DNA of 64,000 nt from Dendrophyllia cribrosa (lineage: Eukaryota; Cnidaria; Anthozoa; Scleractinia; Dendrophylliidae): the NCBI GenBank assembly GCA_024195265.1, contig JAJLRJ010000005.1, positions 45,226,587 to 45,290,586 of the forward strand, read 5' to 3'. The notes beneath the pieces are model-generated. The model was not told the DNA's origin, did not search any database, and worked only from the letters and a program-made list of their open reading frames with translations. The stretch's first letter is position 1. Each line of letters begins with the position of its first letter. Positions 38,201 to 50,200 of this stretch are shown one piece after another. The position numbers and the translations under genes were made by a program.

Positions 38201-41200
38201 GGTGTCCACCTTAGAGAGGTGTCCGCCTTAGAGAGGTGTCCGCCTTAGAGAGGTGTCCACCTTAGAGAGGTGTCTGCCTTACATGGGGGTCCAATTTGAT
38301 AGAATTGACTGTATTAAGTGCGATTGAAGCCAATTTTGTATGTAACTTATAATAACCTATTCTCTAAAATAATATTAGAGTGCTGTTACATTCCGTAAAG
38401 ATAGATATCAAGCAGTAAACAATTCAAGGCTAAACATGTTTGACTTGGTGTAAATTTTGTAAAAAGGTTTAACATGAGAGGTGCCAAAAAATTCCACCTG
38501 CAGGTTGGGAAGGGGGAGGGGGTTTGATGCTAACCACTCTACCCAGTAAAAATATCATCTTGCCAAAGAAAAAGGCTTAAAACTTCTGTAAAAGACACTC
38601 ATTCCAGCTAAGCTTCTTGATCACAATTTTTTCCCTAAGCAGAGGATATAAATATTTTGTGGACAAATTGCATTTGAAATTTTTGTATGATTGTTTTCAT
38701 TACCTCCACTTCCCACAATGCCTTGGAGCTTGTTGCAGAGGTGGCCGTCTGTCGAGCTGTTGTTCTCAGAAAAACATATGACTTCTTCTTGTAGTCATCA
38801 CATGTCAGAAACTTCTCCTGCTCAGCATGAAACAGTCTGACAACATCACCCTAAAATTAGAAAAAAATGAAGCAGTATCTTGTCAGATCAGCTACCATTC
38901 CAATTTATAGATTGAAGTAACAAGAAGCTGTACACAGCTTCAACCTCATGGCATAATTAAGCCACCCTCCATGCTATAAAATGCAAAAACTGCCAGAATT
39001 TAAATCCCAAAGCAATAGACAGCGAACACAATATCAAATGATCCTATCCATCCACAAACACCTAACATGACCTTCAAAACTCATACACTGTATTAAATTC
39101 TTCATTCTATTTTACTGCCATCTGAAATTAGAGAGCTATATCAAGTGACTGTGTGTCAAACAATCATACATTTTTCGCCAGTGAACTAAAATATGCGTGA
39201 ATAAATTTGCTAATGTGACCCCTCAAACAAAAAAAAAAGAAAATGCGGAGGGCGATCCTTGACTCATTGGCAACTGTATGCTACTAGTAAAAACAAACTC
39301 ACTCCTTTCAGCACTTCTTCGCTGTTGTCTACATATGCAAGAAAGAGAGAGATTTTCCAACTTGTGTTACAGTTGACAGAGTTGACCTTTAAAATAAAAA
39401 TCAATACATTATCATTACCTTATTATGGGATATTAACACTCCATGCAATCATTTAATTTTTTGCAAATTGCTTGTGTTAACTTCTTGGAGCTTTAATTTC
39501 CACTGCCTTATTTAACTACAGCATTAATTTCCATGTCACTTATTTAAAATATTTGAACCCTTATCAGGCTGGTGATCAGCTGGCTTCACCAATGCGATAA
39601 AGAATGCACAAGATGGCAAAATTTTGTCCCTCAACCTGTTCATTTAAACTTTCTTGGTGAGTTATGTATGTAGAGAATTGTTTTTGATAGATGACAGGTT
39701 GATTATCAATGAAACATCTTGCAGGCCTAAGACTGAATTACATGTCAATTTACAATGTTAAAAAAAATTGTAATCTGTATTATATAAAATATTAAATTTT
39801 GTTCCTGTTCTTATCACGAAAAGTATTTGATGGACTTGGGTAAGTATATAAATTATGAGGTTAGGTAAGTAGTTTTTCCACTGATTTATCAGTGCAATGG
39901 TGCACTGGTAGGGCTGTGCACAGGGGTGGTTCCCACTCTACCTCCCTGCGTGCCTTTAATTGCATAAGGTCCCCCACCAGCTTTCTAAGCACTCAGGGAT
40001 ATAGCTAAGAGCCTGCTACCGGCTAATTTCACCAGCTGAAAGAGAACTTATCACCGGCTGAAATTTCACTATAAAACAAAGTGATTTTCAAGGTGCACAA
40101 TCCAGAAAAACTGGCTGGGCTTGTTAATGAGCCTGCTTAGTTTTTTCTTAGCTAAACCCTAAGCACTAGGGTTAAACTCATCTATTGATGAGTTTAACCC
40201 TTTAAGCCCTAAGAGTGATCAGCATAAAATTTCTCCTTGTAATATTTAATTGCCTTATCAATCAAAAAGGTCATGAGAATTAAGGACATGATCACGTAAG
40301 ATGGGTTCTCTTAATATCCAAACTATTTCTCCACACTACTTATATAGGAAATGTATAGGACTAGAAATAAGAATTTAAATTTTGATATTAGGGCTTTAAG
40401 GGTTAATAAGGTATTTTATAGAAGAAGTTCAAAAGAGGGATATGGAGTATTAAACATCTACATGTATAAAAATATGTTGAAACTGCAGTATGATCATAGA
40501 ACATATCAAACCTCTTTGCACCCTGGATTGTCCACCAGCTCCTGATTACTAGCATGAAGAGGCTGACCAGCATTCACTGGATTCAGGATAACTTTGTCAC
40601 CAATAACAACCTAGGAAAAGTCAAGTTGCACGCTGTTTATAAAAGTTATTAATTATTGTACTGTAAGGATGGCGGTTAGCTTTTATCTTAAAATCAGTAA
40701 TGTCATTAGCAGTCCTTGAATTATGAGGCAGGGTATTAAATGCATGTGCACCATTTTCACTGCCCTGGGACTTTGTTGTTCCAGTGATAGGTAGGTGCAA
40801 CAGGTCTCTGTGTCTCTGTGTCTGGTGTTAAACGCATGAATAACATGCAAGTTAAGCAACTGAGGTTACTTACGGTATCTCCTGATGATCTAAGCTTGTA
40901 GAATGGAACAACATAGAACCACGATCCCTAAGGGGAGATAAAATGAGACCAGTATAAATTACAAGTACCGTAACAAAAGCCACTTCTTTTACCCAGTAAC
41001 CCCACCTACAGTCAACTAAAATGTATTTTTTATGTAATTTGAATTTTTTTTTTGCAGTTTTACCTCATTTCCATTAGTGTCCAAAGTTACTCTCATGGCA
41101 TTCTTCTCTCTCAGTGCTGGAAGTCGCTTGTTAACAGTCAGAAACTTGTTACTCTTCACATGAAGAAGCTAAAATAGTAAGATAACAATGACAAGATTGA

Positions 41201-44200
41201 ATATTTTCATATTTGTTTGATAAGTGGGGGATTGTGAAACTTTTGGCCAGATTATCTTGAAATGACTCATCACCATCTAATCATGCCTCCAAGCAACTGA
41301 TGAGTAGCATAACATTTGCTTTAGGGAGCTAAACCCAACCAGTTCACAGCAAGGTCAAGGTCAAGTTGAGCACAAGCCACAGGTCACCCACTCAGCTGGA
41401 GTTTTGCTACTCCCCCTGGATGGGTTGCTAGTGTGACCAAGCCGCATGAGTGAAACGCAATAGCGAGTATGACACAGCAATTCCCCTCACTTTTTCACAC
41501 ACCATTTCAAATGGAATCAAACTACTATGAGATGAAACTGCATCCCCGAAGCGCATCGTTTTCTTCAGATATCAGCCAATTATGTCAATGGTGTGTTTTT
41601 CACTGTATTTATAATCCCCAAAACTTCATCCCCCAAAATTTCTAAAATGCTCTTATAGAATTTGTTAAATTTTTGCCATAATCGAGGCGGCTATGGGAGG
41701 TACAAGCTCCCTTAAGTGATTACCGAAAAAACCTCCTGGTGCCGAGAAATATGATGTTAAGTAAAAAGCATCATGGTGTCATTACGTTGCTATGGCAACT
41801 CCAATGTTAATATAACACTAGTCTTAACAAATTTTTATCTTTATCTAATACATCTGTGGTGACCGTTTTTCTTTAGCATTGTTAATGGCATTGTAGTTAA
41901 TACTCAAACTTGGGGGGTATCGCCCCCAAAAAATCCACCTTAAGATAGGCTATAATAAAAAATGATTTGGGTTACGATATTTATCTGAACTAAGTGTAAA
42001 ATATAATACAAAATGCAATAGTAGTAAAACGTATCTGGTATCGAATTCCATAATTTCAATGCAGTGTACCTCCATGATCCTAAGCCATATGTTGTTGATT
42101 TCACTTTTGGAAGGTTCACTATTGTGGTGCCCCTGAGGTTATACATGTATGTGGAGCACCTCACTGATGGCAGCAATTTAACCATTACACTCTCACAGTC
42201 AATTATGGAGACATGTCATGTTGTTCTAACTTTTGATTCTGTCCACAAAATCCTATGGTGTGACCATTCAAATGAAACCTCCATTACAGTACTTTTGCAT
42301 GGTACCATTCCCCACCCACCCCCACCCCCCCCCCCCCCCCCCCCCCCCCCCCACAAGAAATTTGCGATTTTTCTTGAATTTCGATCTCTGGCACTCTTAG
42401 TAGTTTAAAGGTAAATGGATGAGCTCCCAAAGGGGATGAAAGACTGTGGAAGCCAATGGAAGGCAGTCATTTTTGCCTCCAGCCTAAACATGGGCTTAGA
42501 TGGTCTAAAGTTATAGCATGGATTTTACAGTAGATCATCAAATTTTATGGTACGGGATGTACCTGAATTACTCCTCCATACTCCACCACACTTCCCAAAC
42601 ACTTTTTGTACTCAGAATCATTCTGCTTCTTCTCCAACTCTGCTGCATGCTGGAATGTATAAATGTCAACTGTCAAATTCTTATTATTGTTTGTCATAAA
42701 TTTTCAATCATTTCCTTAGGAGAATTTATTATTAAACAATAATATTGATGACTCAATAGTGAACACCCTTCATTTACAGTGCAAATCATAAAGGGGTGAT
42801 TGCACTGAACTGTCCCCTCTGGGGAGGGAAGGGGTACTCTGTATAATTTTGGGTGGGGATGTGCCATTGGGACTGCAAAACCTTAATATCAAGTATACCA
42901 GACCATGTTCAGCTTCATTTTGAGGGGAGGGGAGGGGAGGGGAGGGAAGGGGAGGGGAGGGGTCAGACTTGTGTTTTTTTTACAGTGCGGCGCCCGTTAC
43001 CATGATCACTCAACAAACTGTTTTACAAGTTAGCCAATCAGAAAGTGTGCATTCAATTGAACGACACTCCTCCTCGCAGAGTTGAGCACGATGGAATGTA
43101 ATCTTGTTGCTTCGTGTTTAACACAGGAGTGTAGAGTTAGTTACAACATACAAAGATTTTATTCAGTTCTATTATGAAGCTGTTTACGAAATATGAGAGC
43201 AGCTGCCCTAACTTGCGTAGGAAATTTACCTTTTTGTTACCAAAACCAAACACTGAAGTTCTCCGCAAGTCCACTTGTTACAAAGCTGCATCTCTATGGA
43301 ATTCTCTTGACAATCATACGCGTGCAATCTCGAGCAAAATCTTATTTAAAAACTCTCTTAAACGCAGAACTTCATACAAACAGCAGATAGATTAATTTTT
43401 CTATAGGTTAAATTTTAAACTTTAATTAGTTTTTAAGCTTTTTATTCACTTGTAAACTGTTTAACTTTTTAAATACACGACCACATCAGCACGGCTGCAA
43501 TTTTTTTATCGTGTTTAAATAAATGTTGTTGTTGTTCACACATATCCACAATTAAGAAAATGATTATAAGAATTAGCTGGTGATATCATGCAAACTTGTA
43601 AAAAAGTTTGTTGGGTGCTCATGGTAAGGTGCGTCACATTGTAAATTTTTATCTGTTGTTTTTTTCTTTCCAATTTAACACTTAGACATTCCAGAAATGT
43701 ACCTAATTCAATAAAGGTTGCTTTGGCAATTGGTCATTGTAATTAGGCATTGGCATTTGGGCAAACGGAACACAATGCAATGCTTTGCTTGAATGACCGC
43801 CAAACAATAGCTTCCCAATGCCCAATTACCAATGACCAAAGCAACCTTTATTGAATTAGGTATACTTCTAGAGTGTTAATGCAGCATTACTTTCCTTTAT
43901 AAAATATACTTCTTCAAACATGTTATCCAAACTAACCTCAAACAGTACTTATTAAACAGAATACACAGACTATAATTCATATAATACAAGATGAGAAGAT
44001 GTAAACTGACTGTGTTTTAATGACATAATACCAGTCAAAGTTGTTCATAATGAGAAGAGATATTATTATGCAGATGAATCAAAGAACTAAAAACACTTGA
44101 ACTGGATTTATTGATTTTTGAAGTTAGGTGAATTTCATTTTTACATTTAACTCTAAAAATACAAACAAAAGTGACAAGGTTTAGAACTGCATGAACCTTA

Positions 44201-47200
44201 ACACACACATGTAAGCTATGATTCACTTTAATTAGCAACGCGCAGAGTTCAATATTGTGGCAGCTTTAACACTTCCTTTGTGAACAATATCAAGTGCATT
44301 TTTTAAAATTTTGCTAAATATTACACCAAAAATGTATTTCAAAATGCATTTGGCATCACAAGAACCACATATCTATTATATAACTGTTACCATAAGTTTG
44401 TGATAAAAAGCAGATATAAACAATAAAATAAACAAATTTCAAAGCGATATTCTGAATGTACGTCACATGCTGATATTAATTATAGTCAGTGTTTAATGAT
44501 ATTCACGGACAAAAGCACAACTGCTTTTACATATTAAACATTAAACTAATTGTTTCCAATCAAAGAATTAACTTGAGAAGGAATGTAATTCTTGTTAATT
44601 CCAAATATTATGAATCACACATGATTGTTCAATTTTTCTGCAAATTGTATGTTATGTATTACATGTGTTTTTTTCCTTTCCAAGAGAGCCTGCACGTTTC
44701 ATCTCTATAAATCTCAATGTTTTCATTTTCCGTTCAGAGTTAATATCAATTGTCTTGTCTAAGAACATTTCAGACAAAAACAATGTACCAATTTATACAA
44801 ATGAATGGGGTTAGTTTCTAGAGAAACTGTGGTGCTGCGTCGGTGGGGGGATGAAACACGAGAATTTAGTTTTATCGACTGAGTCGATAAGGTAAATTGA
44901 CCACCGTAAAAAGATTCAAATAGCTGACGTTTCAAGCGCTAGCCCTTCGTCGGAGCGAATCAAGGAATTGTGGGTAGTGTGTGGTTTTATATAGTAAGCG
45001 GTGGAGCTACGCTATTGGTGGAAATTTGGTGACGTGAAAAACAAATGTAGATTAGTTGAATGAAAAGCGTTCGTTGATTCCGTGGGGTTTGAGAGTGCCG
45101 ATTTGAAAGATGATTTTTTGTTCTAGGTTTTTACGGCTTTCTGTGTTACCCTGGTGTAGGGAAAGGCCGCAGATTGTCATGTGTTGTTTAGAATGGTTAG
45201 TAAGATTAAAATGGCGCGCGACTGGTTTGGATGCGTCTTTGTCATTTTTTTCAACGTCTCGGAGATGTTCACGAAAACGGTCGCCCAGTCTCCTCCCTGT
45301 TTCGCCAATGTATATCTTTTTGCAAAAAGTACATGTAATGCAGTAGATAACATTTACGGAGGTGCATGTAAAACGATCAGTGATTTTAATAGATCGTTTG
45401 GGTCCTGTTATTTTGTCCGCGTTGTGAATGAAAGGACAAGTGTTACATCGTGTGCGTGTGCATTTGAAAGTTCCCGGTACATCGTCAGATTTCAGTGCGC
45501 TCGTAACTAGAAAGTTGCCTATGTTTTTGTCACGTTTGAATGAAATTAGTGGGGGTTGTGAAAAAATTCTGCCAGTTTCGGGGTCGTTTTGGAGTAATTT
45601 GAAATTTTTTAAAATGATGCTTTTGACTGTGTTGTTGTGTGGGTGGAAAGTGAGGGTGAATGGAATTCTCTCGTTCTCTTCCTTCTGTGGCGTTCCATTC
45701 ACCCTCACTTTCCACCCACACAACAACACAGTCAAAAGCATCATTTTAAAAAATTTCAAATTACTCCAAAACGACCCCGAAACTGGCAGAATTTTTTCAC
45801 AACCCCCACTAATTTCATTCAAACGTGACAAAAACATAGGCAACTTTCTAGTTACGAGCGCACTGAAATCTGACGATGTACCGGGAACTTTCAAATGCAC
45901 ACGCACACGATGTAACACTTGTCCTTTCATTCACAACGCGGACAAAATAACAGGACCCAAACGATCTATTAAAATCACTGATCGTTTTACATGCACCTCC
46001 GTAAATGTTATCTACTGCATTACATGTACTTTTTGCAAAAAGATATACATTGGCGAAACAGGGAGGAGACTGGGCGACCGTTTTCGTGAACATCTCCGAG
46101 ACGTTGAAAAAAATGACAAAGACGCATCCAAACCAGTCGCGCGCCATTTTAATCTTACTAACCATTCTAAACAACACATGACAATCTGCGGCCTTTCCCT
46201 ACACCAGGGTAACACAGAAAGCCGTAAAAACCTAGAACAAAAAATCATCTTTCAAATCGGCACTCTCAAACCCCACGGAATCAACGAACGCTTTTCATTC
46301 AACTAATCTACATTTGTTTTTCACGTCACCAAATTTCCACCAATAGCGTAGCTCCACCGCTTACTATATAAAACCACACACTACCCACAATTCCTTGATT
46401 CGCTCCGACGAAGGGCTAGCGCTCGAAACGTCAGCTATTTGAATCTTTTTACGGTGGTCAATTTACCTTATCGACTCAGTCGATAAAACTAAATTCTCGT
46501 GTACCAATTTATACACTTCGGTGGAGACAGACTATGTGTTTATTTCTGTCTAAGAACAAATACAAAGACAGTGTACTTATTTTTTAAATGTTAAGCCTTG
46601 CTAGAAAAATACCCAATGTGCACAATGTAGTTAAATGACAAAAAAAAAAATACCATTTATTCTAAGGGAAAATTTTGTCTGGCATTCACTAGATGATAGG
46701 TCATGAAAGCATTGTCTTTTCTGAGCTGTTACTTTATACCAACAAAATGTGAAAATAAGACCAGAAAGGATGCAGATGTGACTGGGTTTATCAGTTTGGA
46801 TAAAAACTAATGAAGTGTTGATGTTGAAAGAATGATGTACAGTCACACAAACAAGTCTGGACCACCAGTAATGTCCAAATGCAACAATATAGCAAAAAAA
46901 ATTACCATGCAAATTAATCATCATAAGAGCTCAAATTAACACATCAAAATAATATGGAAGGAAAAAATCAATTAGATATTACATGCACCTGTTAATTTTG
47001 ATGATCATCAAAGTTCGTAATCAGTAGAGAAGGCAAAATAAAGATTTAACTTCTAATAGTACTGTAGGTATATAATTATTTCTGAGAACACTAGACAAGT
47101 ATAGCAATTGGCTTGTGAGACAATGTTGGCCAAAATTTTGTGTTTTAGGCTTTAAAAAGCACTCTCTGGTCAAAACAAGGACTGGATCATATAAATGAGG

Positions 47201-50200
47201 TCAAGTTCCAACTAGCTCAGAAAATCCTGCATTTCCAAAGATATAATTAAGATTGTATCCTGAAAAGTTATTTAATGTAGGGTATTTCAGACCAAATTTT
47301 TTCTTTCAAACAGTGGATTTTCCTCTCCAATACAACTTGAACCTCGCGTAATGACCATCCAAAATACAAAGCCAAGGTGGTCACTTCTGGGAGGTCGTCT
47401 TTTACGAGAGGTCAGACCACAGGAGGTCTTAACTTCAAAGCACCGGGCTATCAATGCAAAATATTGTTATGATATTGAAGTTTTGGTGCAAGGGAAAAAT
47501 ATTTGTTTCATTGGAATTGTATTGTGACACATTATTCATTTGATTTTAAATAAAGTTTACGTACACACATACATTCAATTTGCCTCTCTCGTTAACATCA
47601 AAATATAGGCAAGTGGTCATTTACCAGAGATTAAAAGAAATAGAAAAATTCAAATCACCAGCATTGAAAGACACGAGTCCCAGTTCCTTACAAGAGTTTT
47701 TGATTAAATAATGATTTGACTGAAAGAAATTAAGTTTTCAAAAAGTGGTTGCCTGGAGTTCAACCAAATTTATTTTAAGTTCTCTTACTAAATTTTTCTG
47801 GGGGTCTGCTCAGTCCTTTATCAGAGTGATACTTAATTGACTTCAATTTCGTACAACAGAGTTGATGCTTTGTGTTTGATTTTGTTCAGTATAATGTAAA
47901 GTAAGAGAACACCATTAATTATTTTGTTCATTCACTGCATTGCTAATGCACAGTATATTTTTAAGTAATGATCCGCATAAGAAGGATAGCGCTGAACGGC
48001 AATGCACGATGGAATGTCAACTTTTTTCATTGTTACAACTAGTGATCTCATTGGCCTAGACTCAAAAACCACCAAAAAGTTAAGGTTCAAGGTGCTTTTT
48101 GTCTAATTTTTTTAAGGTTTCAAGTAATTTGAGACCCAATCGCACAACATGCAATTTTTAAAAGATATTGTATTTGCGGAACTTCATCAAAGAAGCAAAA
48201 TTATTAGTTATTGTCTTCTGCTGTTCTGATTGGTTAAGCACGAACATTTCCTCAAATTTATTTGATGCAAATGGATTTTCTTTATTTTTATAATGAAATA
48301 TAATATTTTATTATTAACCATCAGCTCCTCCTCCATTCTTGAAATCAAAGATATTCTATGCGGGAAAGAGCCAATGCCGCAGAACAATAAAGTTTGCTAT
48401 CGTTCTTATGTGGAGCATTACTTAATGGATATTAAATTTTCAAATGGTCCAGGGACCTAAAGCTTTTAGACAAATATTTAACAATATATTGGTTAATTAC
48501 ATGTGTAGATACTGATATCAAAAACTCCAAATGTGCCTCAAAAGTCCAACCTTTTAAGCATAAAAAATCGGGATAAATTAGAATTGAAATGGAGTGGTGA
48601 AGGGGTGGAGCGTCTAAGGCGCGAGCCGCTAGGGGGGTCTGGGGGCATGCCCCCCCCCCCCCCCAACCTGAAACTCTGTTTCTAGTGTTCTGAGACGACA
48701 ATTTCTGTCAAATGTTCGGCAAATTGCTGTTTCTTTAGTTTATCTGGATATCAGAGTTAAGTATACACAATTTAGTGTTTTTGTATAGTAAGTATTTTGA
48801 GAATTTGACGAAAATGACAGAACAGATGTCAAAATCAAGATTTTTCCTTTCCCGATCGCATATTGGTCGGGATTTGGGATTTTCAAGCAAAATCGGGGTA
48901 ATCCCGACGAAATCGGGATGGTTGGACAGTCTGGATGCAACAGAATAGAGACCCCGTCAATAGAAGATATGTTTTCCTTGATTTTATAAATACACTGTAT
49001 CTGAACCTAAATTTCAGCTGTCTTTTCTGGTCACCCCACACTCTTCGGGAGTGAGTGAGAAAAAGATAAATGCGGCTGAAATTCAGGCTAAATCAATGCA
49101 GGAAGCATTTGAGTTAGTAATAACGTCCAAGAAATAAGACAATATTAATTTAAATCCTGTCAAAATTAAAATCAAAACACAATAGCCAATGGGCCAATTA
49201 GAAATCAGTGAAGTAACAAATAAATAATATGCAGAATTGTATTGGTGGCAAACAAGACTGCATCGATTATCGACAGAGAAAAAACTTCAAGGGTCAAACA
49301 AAAAACAGCTTGAGAGCATTACATGTTTTTCAAATTTATTTTTAATGTAAAAATACAACTCCAGGTGTGTGTTATTGAAAAATGGGATTACTAGAACACA
49401 CTACACAAGAACAATAAAAATAAAATAAATAAAAATAAAACAGCTGTACTCGTTTTGTTTTGACTCAGTTGTACACCGCCCATCAGAGATCAAAGATCTC
49501 GCCAAATGTTCGAAAATTACTTTTTCCTTGAAATTGCTCTTTCTACAGCCTCGAGCACAATTCAAATAGCATAAAGTCAACTGTTGTATGATATACGTTA
49601 GATTTTTTTAAAAACCATTATGCAAATCAATCTAAAAAATATTAGAATTTATAGTGGACGTATTCATTCTCACATAAGTGCGACTGGCGTTTTTCCTTTG
49701 AAAAAAAAAGAAAAAAAAAAATGGAAATCGAATATTTCCGAACAATTGAAGTTGTACTAGATATTTCAAGAGTTTTGTCTTGTCTAAAAAAGGCAAATTA
49801 ATCGAAAATATAGTCTAATTTCGCCAACTGCTGATACAGAAGTTTTTTATTAATGCAAGCGTCACTTTCTCACTTCTTGTGTACACATCTGCTAGTCTTC
49901 ATATGTACTTTGATCGAGAACTACTTTGCAAATAAACATTATCTTTGGCTGCGAGAAGATGAACCATGCGATCGCGAAATGAACCCGAGGTGAAGAAATA
50001 ATACTAACACAACAAAATCTACGTGAAAAAATAAAATGTCTAATTGGAAAAAGGATAATTTCGATGCATTATATTTTCACGCCGAATCTATGCGTTTCTT
50101 TTTCAATCGAGTTCTACCCACTTTGCAATAGTAAATCGACAATTGTAATATGTAAGCTTTTGACATTCAGGTAAGCTTAATCAATTGACGAAGTGCGCGC

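Larger units (their letters stand above)
44856..46502. mobile_element. Penelope-like element as an 810-bp-arm palindrome
   Basis: Arms 44856-45665 and 45693-46502 are nearly identical inverted copies with a 27-bp loop. A 15-bp direct repeat GTACCAATTTATACA (44785-44799 and 46501-46515) looks like a target duplication. Each arm carries the C-terminal RT tail and GIY-YIG endonuclease of a Penelope-like element and a hammerhead-like end. In ITPR intron 3. Confidence 0.85.

Noticed and set aside
45428..45690. N-terminal extension of the GIY-YIG frame through the palindrome centre
   Set aside because: It translates the antisense of the other arm; it exists only because of the palindrome.
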